A stretch of 64,000 bases of DNA, taken from NCBI GenBank assembly GCA_036365455.1, contig JAWQUS010000002.1, positions 9,238,001 through 9,302,000 of the forward strand, read 5' to 3'. Positions 12,201-22,714 of this stretch are shown piece after piece. The notes beneath the pieces are model-generated. The model was given only the letters and a program-made list of their open reading frames with translations, was not told the origin of the DNA and did no database searches. This DNA is from Macrosoma leucophasiata (Eukaryota > Arthropoda > Insecta > Lepidoptera > Hedylidae). Position 1 is the first letter of the stretch, and each line of letters begins with the position of its first letter. The position numbers were made by a program, and so were the translations under genes.

Positions 12201-15200
12201 TCAACCTTTGGGTTTAAGGGGTGCAGGTGCAGAACAAATCATGAGTTTTAATTTGGATGGTGATAAGCTTTAGTCTTCACTAGCTATATGACTGTAGGCT
12301 TCTTTGCCATTTTAATTAACATTGAAGTAATAGTTATCTTATGGTTTTATTTAATGTTTCGCAAAAAAGTATTCTAATGAAAATCGGGCTACGTGGTGGG
12401 TGACCGTAGCCAACGAATATTGAATATCGAAAATAGTACTATGCCCGGCCTTGAAGTGCCAACTATCACCGTCTGAAACATCACGATCGATTCCTTAGTC
12501 TAGCTCTTAATTGAACACTTTCGCCTAAGTGTGCATTATCTCAAGACTTTCGCTATGAGACCAAGAGTTGCAGAAAACATATCAAAGAAAATGTAAAGCG
12601 AGCTCTAAGTGCAAGAAATAAGAAAGAAAATACAGTCAACAATGATCATTGTTAAGATATTTGCAACAGATTTAGACGTGGCAATAAAATTACAAAGAGA
12701 TTTTTAATAAGGTCGATCTAAACATAAGATAGGCCTCGAAAGTGTTGAATTCGCGGCTCGCAAAGTAGGGAAACTATTTAGTGATTTTGCATAACATGAT
12801 ACGGTGAAACTTCGTCGTCTACGATGCGGCAAGGCGGTGGGTGAACGAACTGGAGGCGACTCGGCGCCGCTGTCCAAACCGGATAGCCTACCTAGCCGCC
12901 TGGCCGGGCACAGGGCTCCGTAGACTGTTTCAAATGAACGCTCCAATTATAGACGAAACGGTCCTTGGAGACAATACATGCAAAATTGCAAAGATTGCAA
13001 ATTGTTGCTCTTTTTTAGGCTCGGAAATTATATGTGTATCAGGTTTAATGAGCAGTTGAAACATTGAGTAGGAACTGATCTGGAACAATTGTAGACATAT
13101 GTATTTCTTCAGGTGTCATTTAGAACAATGAATACCAAGTACCCAACTCTTCAAATCTCAATCCATCCACACCGATGTTGCAAATATATTCTGAAGTCGT
13201 AAAAAATTTTAAGACTAAGAAACACAATGATATTGTTTTATACATTAAGACGACGAAGGTACCTACCTATCTTGCATTCTGAGAAAGTTGTTGAAAAATT
13301 TAAGACTCGAAGAACGAAATGAAACCGATTTATACCTATCTATATTTGCTAAATCTTAGGTTAACCGAGACATTGAGGCTGTGATAATTCATATCTCACC
13401 TGTAATTACTGAAATAAACTGCTAATGAATCACAAAGAAAACTTCATAAAATTAAAATAAATACCTATGTGCACTTGTGGACGGACAACCTTGCGCTTAT
13501 GACTTCCAAGCTGTCGCATGTTAGTCTTTTGTGTAGGTGAATGATCTTTAATGGGATTTCGCATGTTCAATCGGGCTTAAACCTCTCCTTCAGAAACAGA
13601 TTAGTAAATTGAGACGCCACGAGAACGTCATTCGCCTTTCACATCTAACAAATATTAAACTGTCTTAGTAGTCTTGTGGAAGCAGATTTACTTCTACACT
13701 GGGGATCCCGGGTTCGATCCCCTGGTAAGTATGTTTTTGGATGTTTTTTTCGTTTTCTGGAGGTTTTCCAGAAGGGTGACAACCCTTTAGAGTAGTTTAG
13801 AGTTTGGTAATGTTCTGTCGCATGTAATAGGTACGAGCCTGTTTGCGTGAGTGTTTTTTTCCGTATTGCTAACTAGCTAATAACTCTTTTAATCTCTCGA
13901 TTATCTTTTTGGAGCCATAATTAACCACATTGTTAATCTTTTATCAATATGCACTTTTGACGTTATGCTCATATGCCATTTTGCTCTTTAACTGCTCATG
14001 TAAGATTTTGCGATTGTTGAGTTTTGCTTTTTTTACAGTTCCGCACCTAAAGGGTAACACAGACATGTGGTTAATAACTAAAACATACTGCCTAACTCTT
14101 CAAGGGATTACAGCCGCGATGTTTGATGACGTTTTACAAAGTAGGTATCCAAGAAGCACAAATGAAGACACTCTGTATCATAATTCCAAGAATGCCTCTC
14201 GGCTGCGATGGGATACTGCGATAAAAACGTGTAAAACCGACATTGAAAGCGAATGTGATTAAAATGGAGCAAGATATTAATGGGAGCAAAAAAAAACCGT
14301 TAAGATTCCATGCCTAAAATGGCAACTTTTTACGTTCCTTTTTTCCATGAATCACAGTTCATTTGCTATGTTCGTTGCGATTTATAAGTGGTATTTTTTA
14401 TGTGATGAAAGTTGCAGACAATATTTTATTTCTAATAAAATAATGGCAAATAAGCTTTTATAAGTTGCACCATCCTATGGTAATTTAATTTCACAATAAG
14501 TTTCTCAATGCGGTAGATGTATTGCTATATGAAGGATAAAAAATTCTTATTCCCCAAAGGACAAAGACTTCTCTTGAATCTGTGCTAGAAATTACAGACG
14601 TAACCTTATGAAACAGAAGAACTTGTGATAATATATTTATTAAGAAAATAGGTAGGTATGCACAGCTCGGTTTTTGGATAGGTATTCCATTTAACGATTG
14701 TTTCTTTAATTCCCATTTCATTAGTAACGGAAGATAGGTTCACCTGGGAAAATACAATCCTATGGAATGTCCGAAGAAAATAGCCATGATGTCACCCAGT
14801 CAATGATTAGGGGGAATCCCCCTAACACCGGACAAACCCTCTACAAACAGGATTTCGCGTTCTTAATCGATATTTCAAGCGAGTACGTATTGGCTACGAT
14901 TCTAACTCCCCGATGGCGCGGGCAGCCTCAATCTCGCTCGACGCAGCAAAGGTACAGGTCAAAGGTACGTTGCGTATTGGGCGCACGAGGCTGCTGCATC
15001 GAGTTATATTTCTCAGGTCGTAAATCACTTAATAGTGTAAATATATTGTTTAAATATTTATGATAATTGAGTAATTTAGAATGTTTTACGTAATCATGAC
15101 TGATTATATTTTGCAATAAAAAGAATTGAGAAGATTATCTATGCAACGAGAGCTGCTGCTCATAAAGAACTGCATGACAGGTACCTAGTTGCCAAATAAG

Positions 15201-18200
15201 TTACAGAAAAAATCCATGTTTTTTCTTTAAATAAAAATCCATGTATCAACATGAATTCTATGAACATTAGCTTCGCGACTGTGTACTAAAAGAATGTTCC
15301 ACCCCATTGCCCTCCTGTCTGTGTTTCCTTATCAAATGAATACAAATGGGCATAAAGCACGACGATAAGGGGCCCACCAACACCGCCCACGACTTAAATA
15401 GTAATCGGTTCCAATTTAAACGTGCTCATATGCTCACATAGTGCTGTCGATTCGATGGACAATTATTGACAATGAGCCTTGAATATAGTTGTAAACATAT
15501 TTTAAATATAAGAAGCAATAGGTATCTTAGGCGCGGTCCCAATTTAAGATTTGGGAGGGAAGTTATGGGTTGCTTGAAGATATTTAACACTAGTATTATA
15601 AACATTTGGGCAAATTATTTTTTCTGTTCAGAAGGAATTCAACGCATGTAAACTAAACACAGGCATATTTAAAAAAAAACGCGAGTTTGGGGTCTGGGTT
15701 AAGATATTGAGCTAAATCTCATCAAGAGCAGGAGAGGGGTTGAACATTCGCAAAAAAGCCTCCCGTAATTTAAAGATGTGCCCTAAATGTAATAGAGAGA
15801 GCTATGCTTGAAGTTTCCCTGTGAGATCGAATCAAGTGAGGATATCGGCATGAGAACCAAAGTAACGGACATAGCCCACCGAATAGCGAAACTCAAGTAG
15901 CATTGGGCAGGGCACATAGCTAGAAGAAGAAATGACGGCCGTTGGGGTAGAAGAGTTCGTGAATGGCGACCGCGTACTGGGAGACGACGCGTAGGTAGGC
16001 CGCCCACCAGGTAGACCAACAACCTGATGAAGTTTGCGGGCAATCGCTGGATGAGGGCGGCCCAAGACCGTTCGTTGTAACAATCTTGGGAGGAGGCTTT
16101 TGTCCAGCAGTGAACGTCTTTCGGTTAAAGTTAAAATGATGATGATGATGATAATAAACACTCATTTGGCAGATAAAATATCTGTGTTCTTTCTATCACT
16201 TTCAATCATTTGAACAAGAAGAGAGTAAGGTTGTTATCTGCCCGATTTCTGCCTTTTGCTTTGACTTTTTAAGCTGTGTCCAGCCAAATCTTTATGTATT
16301 CAATCGGTAGACTTATTGTTTGTTCGTATACCTAACTCCTAGTATCGATGCAGAGTTCGTAGACCGATTTGAGAGCCTATGGTTACTAACCAACTACAAT
16401 AAAAAGTTAAGAGAAGTATGGAAGGAAGTCAAATTTATGTATTATCAGAGGAGCATAGAAAATGAGGATAAGAGAGGCTACGAAAACGTCCCTTGAAATA
16501 AAGAGGGTAAATAAATGGTTAAAGGTCGATCTATATTCGGATCCCGTGCTAATACGAGAGAGAGCATGGTATCAGACATACACCGTACATTCGGACAACT
16601 AATCAATGAAATACAGCTTTTACTACCATCATATAAGATGCTCGAAAATACGGAGGGAACCTTGAGAAGCTCATCATCACAGGCAAGGTCCAGGGAAAGA
16701 GACCACGCGGGCGCAGCCCGATGCGATGGTCGGGTCAAATCCACACCACACTCGACAGCAAGATGCACGAGGCCATACACACTGCCGGAAACCGTACCCT
16801 GATGGCGCACTATCATCCGACAAAAAGTGATCCGACCCTCAGTAGTGGGGAAAACGACGCAAGGAGGAGGATAAGATGCCATTGTGTTTAAGGAGCCAGT
16901 TCCCTGATAGTACTTACCTACACAACAAACACAAAAACCACCATTTGGACTTAGCCGCAGTCGTACAGCGCCAGCGTGGTAAATGGTTACAAGTTATCGC
17001 GTGTGTAAGAATATTCACGTCCATATCAATTAGCAAGAGAATGCGTGAACACAAATCAAAGTGGAATAACCGCCAATTAAACAGTCTGCTGAAGAAACGT
17101 GCGCATGCGATTGACCAGAACAGTTAGGTATTCACGAAGGTTCATCAAAAGAATTCACAGTAAAACAGCAACTGGAGCTATAGCAGATAAGCTAAAAGCT
17201 ATGTGCCTACCACTAGACTTTAATTTTAATCTAGGTATAAAATTAGTAGGTAGCACGTTAAGCACGTAACTTAACATCTGAATTTTACGAAGGGGTGCAC
17301 CATCGACTAGGGAACCAATAGACACCTTATGTATGGCGAAGGGTTTCTGTCAATGCATACGCTAAATCTACCGTACATAATCCGCCATCTTAAACTGTTC
17401 ATTTATTACCAACCACTTCCGTGGCCTGAGAGTACATACAATTTTCAAAAATAAAACGAATAAAGAAAACATAAAATGCCGAGTTCTAGTAGAGATGGTG
17501 CAGTAAAACCACTAAAACTTCTAATTTTAAAAAAGGATGGTATTTCTTTTCACCGGTCAGTATTATACACATAATAAATCAATAAATAATACAGAATAAT
17601 ATTCATGGTAGCTCAAATTACGCTGGTCATGATTTGTTCTTTGACGTATTAAAAAATTTGATATCTCTTTTCTTCGTATGCACGAAATTCGCTATTTTTT
17701 AGTATATTCGTTATTTATAAGGCTGATTGGTCTGTGGGGTGCACATAGTGATGCCTGCATTCAAGCAAATCAAGCATAGGAAGGTACCTATAAGCTAACA
17801 CTAAGCGATTACGTTTTGTCCCATGTAATGAGTTTGGAGGCAAGTAGAATTATTGGTATTTTCATTTTTCAGAAATTATCCAGTTACACCAGTGGTTCCC
17901 AAACTATTTTTTATTGTAGACCCTTTACAATTTTTTCTGGTTCCTGTGGACCCCCGTCCTTGCTACATTTATATCACATTCCCATATTTCCAATTCTTAT
18001 TCACGCCTACTTAGACCCCCATCGAGTCTCCCATGGACCACTTTTGGAATCACTGAGTTACACCCTCGAACCTTGGTGCTGCCCAGTAATATACCTAAAT
18101 AGATTCACCACGAACCTATTTACATCATCAATTTCAAAAAATGAAAATACCAATAATCCCACCCCTCTTCTCAAAACGGTATCGGATTTCCTGTGTTAAA

Positions 18201-21200
18201 TGTTATACTGAAATAGTTTAAACCCTGCGGTAAGGACATGGGCTGCTCATTGTGCCAAAACTAAAGAGCACGCAAACAAAGTTGCAGGTAATAGCTATTA
18301 AAAATAGAATCACAGATGATTTCTGTGAGATAGATCTTTTCACTATTTTATGACAATTTTATTAATTCGCCTGTGGTTTAGTGGTAGCAGGACACTACTA
18401 CTGCGAGGCCTAATGTTAACAACTTACAATAAAATGTATTTAACAGACTTACCCCCTTATTCAAAAGCGTACATTAGATAGGTACGGTTTAGCTACAGAA
18501 TGCTTTGTCTTTGTCAGTTGCATTGTCAAATGTGCAGGATAGAAAAAGACAAAGGAGAGATTGGCAACACTAGCTAAAATACGTTTATGAATAAGGGGGG
18601 GTTAGGCTTTAGTTTCCACGTGAGAAGATTTCTGTATATACCTACCTAATAGGTACAATATTATAATGAGGTAAAGTTTGTAACTTTGGTTGTTTGTAGG
18701 GGCTTAATCTTCGGAAATAATGAACCGATCATGAAAATTCTTTCACAATCAGAAAGCTACACTATTCAGGAGTGCTAATTGTTTATTGATAGTAGTAGTA
18801 TAGTAATGTAGGTAACATTTCACCCGTGCGAAGCCGGGGCGGGCCGCTAGTAGGTATATTATTACCCACTTATTCATAAACGTATTTTAGCTAAAGTGTT
18901 ACTAATCTCTCCTGTCTTTTTCTATCCTGCACATTTGATAATGCAACTGACAAAGACAAAGCGTTCTATTGCTAAAACGTATCTAATGTACGTTTATGAA
19001 TAAGGGGGTTATAATACAGATCTTAACAAAGTAAGTCGACACTACATACCTATCAGATCAGATTTTTAGCGGCCTATAACTTGTACTTTATTAAGCACAC
19101 TTTTTAATACCGAACACTATACTTCCGAGCTTCTGACTGATCCCGTCAAACCACTTTCGGTTTCACATTGTTGTCGTGCGGACAGGGGCACATATTTGTG
19201 TACTGTATCATTATTATTTACCTTCTTAACTCTGTATTTATATTCAAATCTTTAAAAAAATTATACTCGATCTACAAATATCCATTTGAAACAGACTTAA
19301 AATTAATACCCACTTTCAACCTAATGCAAGATCTAACCCAAATCTAACCTATTAATACCTACTAAAAAATAATTAAATGTCATTTGCATCTGAAGAAAAT
19401 ATAGGTTACTAGAAACTGGAACTGTAGACAACTGAGAAATGGAAAATAATACCTATAATTCTTTGCAATCTAATGAGGAAGGTAAACAACTAGGTGCGAC
19501 TTTGTTCACAAGCTTTTTGGGTTTATCAGTAAAGATTAAGGCAACTGTCTTTTCTCAGGATTCATACTATCTATCAGGGAACTGGCCTTATGCGATGGTA
19601 ATAAAAGCTATATGTGATTGATTTTGGATAAGAAGAGAGTTCCTAGGTGTACCTATTAGTATGTTAAATTTCATCAAAAACAGCTCAGCCATTTGATGCT
19701 AAAAGCTTCAATGACAGATAGTCGCATTCACATATTTTATAACAATAAAAGATCAGTTGCTAGATCCCTTGCTTAAATTAGGTATGATAAGCAATAATAA
19801 TATTTATGCATGTTTTATGTATAATATCTTAATTGCCTACCCTTGGTGTTAGGAACAGATCACAAGAATTTGAAAGTAGGTACCTACATACCTACATGTA
19901 TTAAATATTATCCTTCCTTTTGAATAGACTGTCATCTACAATAACTGCATAAAAATTCAATGCGTAGATGGAAAGGCATTAGGTGTGGAAGAGTAAAAAA
20001 AAAACAAAACAGTAAATACTGATTGCCTTGTCAATTAAGTAAATTTACTAGGGCAAGATAAAAGTTATGACCCATTACTTTTAACCTGCGTCTAGAGTGA
20101 TACACACACAACACACAAACCTGAAAAACATCTCTTACACAAACATCAATTTATACCAGTCGGAAGACAAATCTGGAACCCTTAAGATAAACCAATAAGT
20201 GGTCATATCCACTGGGGCACTGGACTATTGGGGAGAGGTACCTTAAATTAAGAGTGCATATATAAGACGCATCCATAATTTTTATTGTTTACCATTAAAT
20301 TTTTTCTGTAATTTACAATATGACCCTTTAACATCCTGATGATAGTTACTAGTCTACATAGGTACTAGATTACATACCTATACCCCATTCAAATAAACTT
20401 GGCAAAAAGGGTAAACAAATATGGCAAACCGAAAAAAATATGATGTGAATAATTGAGTGATCTAGGTCCTTCGAATAAGTGATTTGAATATGAAAGATAC
20501 TGATAGCCAGTGAATTAGATTCATCCATTTAACATTGGATGAATGGCCCAGCGGCTGGTGTAGATCGTAAGCGATCTGCTCGGTTAAGCACTACGGGCGC
20601 GGTCGGGTAGTGTGATGGGTGACCGCTAGTGGCTAATTAAATGCGCGTTTCCGTGCTTCGGAGGGCACGTTAAGCCGTCGGTCCCGGTTGCTATCGATGG
20701 ATAGCAGTCGTTAAACCTTGTGGGAGGCCTTATGGGTGGTTTGAAAACATCCGATAGTGGGTTGGCCACTAACCCACCCACCTCCATCAATCCGCATTGG
20801 AGCAGCGTGGAGTAAGCTCCAGGCCTCCCACCAAAAAGGGGAGACTCGTGCCCAGCAGTGGGACGTATAATGGGTTGCCATTATTATTATTTTATCATTA
20901 TTAAACATTTTTACATTTTACAATCATCACTTACACTGGATAACATTCCATTCTCTATCCTTGTTTTGTTCATTTAATTATTTACTAAGTTAATTAGCAC
21001 TGTTTTTTGTGAAAATCTATGTGCAATATAATAATGTGTTATAAAGTAGTGTCCTCAATCAATTGCAGTGTGTACTTGTTCCGGAATATCCTAATTTGAG
21101 AGATGTTTGTTTAGCATTTGTTGACACTATAGGTACATAGAATCGAAACAAATAATCATAATTATCTTGTGAGTTTTATCTCTTAGTATTCATTATATTT

Positions 21201-22714
21201 ATGATTTTTTTCAGGTGTTTCCCATTCTGGTAGCCGGATGCAAAGGGTAAAAAAGACAGAGAGACAGAAAGACAAATAAGTTTTTTTTTTACAAAGAGTT
21301 AAAAAAAAACTAATTTGTCAGCAATTAAGTTTTTTTTTTAATTTACATTCAATACTACAAGGATAAAAATTATCAGTACAGTTTATTGACAGTTTTTCCT
21401 CTGTAACTACAGGAAAATGTTGTTAATGTATTTTAGTATCTACTTTGTTACCTTTTTTTTCTTCCCTCCCTTGTTAGTTTTTTTTTTTTAATTTACATTC
21501 AATACTACAAGGATAAAAATTATCAGTACAGTTTATTGACAGTTTTTCCTCTGTAACTACAGGAAAATGTTGTTAATGTATTTTAGTATCTACTTCGTTA
21601 CCTTTTTTTTCTTCCCTACAACTTATAATTATGTGATTAACTAAGGTTTTATCAATGTCATAGAATTCATAACAAAAGCATACATATTGTTTTTTAACCA
21701 TCTCTATGAATTAGCCTGGGTTGCACCAAGATATTTGTTTAAGTTACTGTAAGATTTCACATCCTTCTCTAACTTAAAGGAATCTGTTAAAATTAGAGAA
21801 GGATGTGAAATGTTACAATAACTTTAACAAATATCTTGGTGCAACCCAGGCTTAGTAAATAATTATTGAACTTGAAAGTAATACATAAAATCGATTTCGG
21901 TATATATAAAAACTATCAAGGTATAGATAATAAGTTTTGAATTAACATAATGTGATGACAATAGAAAGAAACACAAGTACAATATAATTTCATGTAACTT
22001 TCTGTCTCTCTCTTAAATTGACGATACACGCGTGAGCGACAAGGACAGCTCGTGTGAACTTGATGCCTACTGAAAGAGGACAGTTAACTGTTCCACATTT
22101 TTTACAAGCCGGACCAGCTGCGCCGAACAGCTGTTTATGCCGGTAGGCGTTTACTTTACGCATAAAAATGTGACTGCTGAAACAAAATTTACACACTATA
22201 TACAAAAACTGTAAGACCATGAATAGAATAAAAATCACAACCGGTAAATATTTTACCACAAAAAAACCGTTATCTTTGAGTATAAATACCACGCTGGACT
22301 ACAAAAGCAAGTGCAATTAAATGCACATACCGGAGTATCATTTTTATGGCCAAATAGACAACACATAAACGCATTTTCTACTGAAAAGCAAATATTTTGC
22401 AGACAATGAAAGTGGTATGGAAAGGTACCATTTTGATTTCGTCCTCCATGTTGCGAATCTGAAAATGCGACCATTTTGCAAATACGTTTCTCGGTCTAAA
22501 CTATGGAACATTAGTTTAGTATACTGTATACATGTTTACTATTACTTTTTTACTTGCAAAAATAAAAAACACATGGTGAAACAAAAACACCGGCCGGTCA
22601 ATCATTGCGACCTACCTTAACAAAGCTGATCGATGTCGTAGTACCTTCGACGTCCAGAAGTAAAATTTTGCATTTTTTGACGATGTCGCTGATTTCTTTG
22701 ATATCGTTCGCCAT
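1700..22714 (-). CDS. Enoph1: Enolase-phosphatase E1 with long acidic C-terminal extension (gene span, 6 exons)
   Basis: Bifunctional HAD-superfamily enzyme of methionine salvage: it enolises 2,3-diketo-5-methylthiopentyl-1-phosphate and then removes the phosphate, upstream of acireductone dioxygenase; Mg-dependent and cytosolic in the family. Coding exons on the minus strand, in order: 22714-22616, 9999-9844, 9547-9405, 7428-7169, 6333-6182, 3217-1700. All junctions have GT/AG ends and frames join exactly. Seen in the translation: HAD motif I as LLLDVEGTTTSI (Asp21/Glu23), motif II IYIYSSGS (about 154-160), the lysine in VGGKQEATSY (about 191) and motif IV ILFLTD (about 216). The core is about 270 residues, the family's usual size. 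The last exon then adds about 506 acidic, low-complexity residues, giving about 776 in all. Intron 1 is about 12.6 kb. The only weak junction is the exon 5 donor (GTGCCA); without splicing there the protein ends three codons later. Confidence 0.88.
3937..4142 (-). repeat. tRNA-derived SINE in Enoph intron 5
   Basis: On the minus strand a tRNA-like head has a box-A-like TGGTCCATTGGTG and a box-B-like GGGTTCGATCCC. It is followed by a non-tRNA body ending GGTGAGTGTAAGCGTATTTT and an A/T-rich tail. The acceptor arms do not pair, so it is not a functional tRNA. A fragment of the same tail (AAATACGCTTACACTCAC) recurs at about 4780. Confidence 0.65.
4143..6181. other. Enoph intron 5 remainder
   Basis: AT-rich intronic DNA with homopolymer runs. 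5310-5560 is an isolated GC-rich patch with repeated TGCGTCC and CGGTGGC motifs that looks like a decayed transposon; no family assigned. I see no coding exon here. Confidence 0.4.
6182..6333 (-). CDS. Enoph1: Enoph exon 5 (end of catalytic core)
   Basis: 152 nt, acceptor ACTCGCAG. It encodes AEAARDAGLQVALVSREGNA and continues to VSNKRKTDPQ, matching the family's C-terminal strand and loop (xxREGNAPL). The proposed donor after CAG is GTGCCA, weaker than the others but in the phase that exon 6 needs. Read-through gives Val-Pro-Arg and TGA at 6172-6170, a possible short isoform close to the normal family length. Confidence 0.85.
6489..6703 (+). repeat. Dispersed repeat shared with 38638-38862
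   Basis: About 215 bp in the same orientation as 38638-38862, sharing TTCTATACAAACGCTTA-like, GGGGGAGGCGGGGAAATCGG-like and TACATATTCTCTG blocks. The family is unassigned. It lies in Enoph intron 4. Confidence 0.5.
7169..7428 (-). CDS. Enoph1: Enoph exon 4 (HAD motifs II and III)
   Basis: 260 nt, acceptor TTTTTCAG, donor GTAAGA. It encodes VYDDVLPALEQWHS, IYIYSSGSVQAQKLLFGQS, GHFDTAVGGKQEATSY and DILFLTDIMK. The split Glu codon (G plus AG) joins exon 5. Confidence 0.93.
7482..7746. mobile_element. MULE-type MITE, copy 1 (9-bp target duplication)
   Basis: A 265-bp element with terminal inverted repeats AGAGCAACAC / GTGTTGCTCT, flanked by a perfect 9-bp direct repeat TTATAAGAC (7473-7481 and 7747-7755). 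It shares sequence with the copy at 30076-30352. A 9-bp duplication is typical of Mutator-like elements. It lies in Enoph intron 3, 54 bp upstream of exon 4 on the minus strand. Non-coding. Confidence 0.75.
8040..8331 (-). repeat. tRNA-derived SINE in Enoph intron 3
   Basis: The minus strand starts with a tRNA-like head (CGCCTCAGTAGTCTGGTGGT, box B GGGTTCGATCCCGGG). It ends in a tail with ACTGCCTACCCCTTCTGGAA, a phrase common in lepidopteran SINE tails (from memory). Arms do not form a proper cloverleaf. Confidence 0.65.
8437..8556. mobile_element. Tourist-like MITE (GCCTGGGTTGCACC family), copy 1
   Basis: Terminal repeats GCCTGGGTTGCACC and its complement, slightly decayed. Flanks are TAA/TTA, compared with TTA/TTA in the three sister copies at 21714, 31667 and 34316. 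The 3-bp TTA duplication suggests the PIF/Harbinger superfamily. Confidence 0.65.
8727..9015 (-). repeat. SINE-like element (ACTGGTGGTAGAGCTCCAG family), full length
   Basis: On the minus strand it begins ACTGGTGGTAGAGCTCCAG near 9015 and ends in CATTACAT followed by an A-run (T-run on the plus strand at 8727). About 290 bp, non-coding. This is the most abundant repeat in the window, with copies at 981, 11819, 29358, 33530, 34535, 37362, 44390, 46807 and 62214. Confidence 0.7.
9405..9547 (-). CDS. Enoph1: Enoph exon 3
   Basis: 143 nt, acceptor ATTTTCAG, donor GTGAGT, ending in phase 2. It encodes the cap motif SSDRKVGALKQLQGLIWKQG (family pattern DRKxxxLKxLQGxIWxxGY), ending in DIKG plus two bases that complete His with exon 4. 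Confidence 0.92.
9844..9999 (-). CDS. Enoph1: Enoph exon 2
   Basis: 156 nt, 52 codons, acceptor TTCCCAG, donor GTAATT, phase 0 at both ends. It encodes DKLFPYAEENVKSFL and continues to VVGVVAIPGE, part of the helical cap region of enolase-phosphatases. Confidence 0.9.
10246..11458 (+). mobile_element. Mariner-family transposon, defective copy 1
   Basis: About 1.2 kb with inverted ends GGTTGGGGAAAAAG / CTTTTTCCCCAA. The transposase frame starts at ATG 10438 (MSESNEEIRYILKFYYKKGK) and resembles the copy at 49224-50505. It is broken: an in-frame TAG at 10576-10578, and a deletion near 10850-10890 that removes the first catalytic Asp segment (GDEKWI in the other copy). The C-terminal part keeps CVWWDWKG and YHDNARPHTS, then loses frame after HPSYSPD. 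Confidence 0.85.
11593..12111 (+). repeat. Two SINE-like copies in tandem (ACTGGTGGTAGAGCTCCAG family)
   Basis: A truncated copy at about 11593-11733 is followed by a near-complete copy at 11819-12111, which ends CATTACAT plus an A-run. Both plus strand. They share the CACCACCGCATTACCTAA-type block and the GGCTGCAGTCATCACTTAAC block with the other copies. Confidence 0.65.
13667..13870 (+). repeat. tRNA-derived SINE
   Basis: A tRNA-like head with box B GGGTTCGATCCCC at about 13709 is followed by a T-rich body containing GTTTTCCAGAAGGGTGACAA. It has no paired acceptor stem, so it is not a tRNA gene. Confidence 0.5.
15790..16120 (+). pseudogene. LINE reverse-transcriptase C-terminal remnant
   Basis: Translating around stops and frameshifts gives WRPRTGRRRVGRPP, then NRWMRAAQDRS and an end near QQWTS, a C-terminus very common in lepidopteran endonuclease/reverse-transcriptase elements. 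It ends with an (ATG)n-type microsatellite tail at about 16135. A related fragment is at 53550-53720. Confidence 0.7.
16440..16875 (+). pseudogene. Second LINE C-terminal remnant
   Basis: Broken frames around 16660-16860 read KLIITGKVQGKRPRGRSPMR and DQIHTTLDSKMHEAIHTAGN, typical of a LINE-type reverse-transcriptase C-terminus. Stops and frameshifts are frequent. It lies just downstream of another LINE fragment on the same strand. Confidence 0.6.
17890..18055. mobile_element. hAT MITE, copy 1 (8-bp target duplication)
   Basis: 166 bp with terminal repeats CAGTGGTTCCCAAA / TTTGGAATCACTG. Flanked by a perfect 8-bp duplication AGTTACAC (17882-17889 and 18056-18063), as expected for hAT. An inverted relative lies at 62642-62826. 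Confidence 0.82.
18452..18601. mobile_element. MITE with CCCCCTTATTC ends, copy 1
   Basis: 150 bp with inverted ends CCCCCTTATTCA / TGAATAAGGGGG, flanked by TTA at both sides (18449-18451 and 18602-18604). Internal TTTGTCAGTTGCATTGTCAA is shared with 18865-19008 and 31030-31167. Confidence 0.7.
18865..19008. mobile_element. MITE with CCCACTTATTC ends, copy 2 (inverted)
   Basis: 144 bp in opposite orientation to copy 1, 264 bp away, with TTA flanks at 18862-18864 and 19009-19011. The 3-bp TTA duplication fits PIF/Harbinger-type insertion. Confidence 0.7.
20543..20892 (+). repeat. 5S-rRNA-like SINE, full copy
   Basis: The 5' part contains CGGTTAAGCACTACGGGCGC followed by GATGGGTGACCGC. These match the internal promoter region of 5S rRNA (box A GTTAAGCA, box C GATGGGTGACC). 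A body follows with GTGCTTCGGAGGGCACGTTA, then a 3' region CTCGTGCCCAGCAGTGGGAC and a (TTA)n tail. It is about 350 bp. A second copy with an internal deletion is at 34747-35038. It is not a working 5S gene, since the flanking 5S stem sequences are absent. Confidence 0.7.
21327..21616. repeat. Near-identical tandem duplication of about 150 bp
   Basis: Two head-to-tail copies begin with AATTTACATTCAATACTACA and end with GTATCTACTTYGTTACC. I see one base difference over about 135 bp. This indicates a recent duplication in Enoph intron 1. Confidence 0.8.
21714..21851. mobile_element. Tourist-like MITE (GCCTGGGTTGCACC family), copy 2
   Basis: 138 bp, long near-perfect inverted arms, ends GCCTGGGTTGCACC / GGTGCAACCCAGGC, flanked by TTA on both sides (21711-21713, 21852-21854). 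Confidence 0.78.
22616..22714 (-). CDS. Enoph1: Enoph exon 1 (start codon, HAD motif I)
   Basis: 99 nt, 33 codons, from ATG at 22714 to GTT AAG, followed by donor GTAGGT. It encodes MANDIKEISDIV and then KILLLDVEGTTTSI, the nucleophile-loop region typical of this family (DxEGTT). It ends in phase 0 and joins the DKLFPYAEENV exon at 9999. It is too short to stand out as an ORF but is diagnostic. Confidence 0.9.

Larger units (their letters stand above)
10000..22615. other. Enoph intron 1 (12.6 kb), repeat-filled
   Basis: Lies between Enoph exon 2 and exon 1. It holds a mariner copy, SINEs, LINE 3' remnants, three terminal-inverted-repeat MITEs, a 5S-like SINE and a recent tandem duplication, each listed separately. 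12190-13660, 13870-15780, 16880-17880 and 19015-20540 show nothing I can assign. A GC-rich patch at 12800-12910 has open frames on both strands but no recognisable motif. Confidence 0.7.

Noticed and set aside
12704..13059. GC-rich open frames on both strands at 12.7-13.1 kb
   Set aside because: No start context, splice partners or recognisable domain; probably a decayed repeat.
13930..14262. 110-codon plus-strand ORF
   Set aside because: First half is hydrophobic AT-rich translation with no domain; no splice or promoter evidence.
20543..20892. Functional 5S rRNA gene
   Set aside because: Only the internal promoter-like part matches; the terminal stem halves of 5S rRNA are missing, and the unit continues into a SINE body.
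22253..22474. Minus-strand ORF of 73 codons near Enoph exon 1 as a second Enoph exon
   Set aside because: Exon 1 joins directly and in phase to the DKLFPYAEENV exon at 9999, matching the family with no gap; the ORF has no family similarity.
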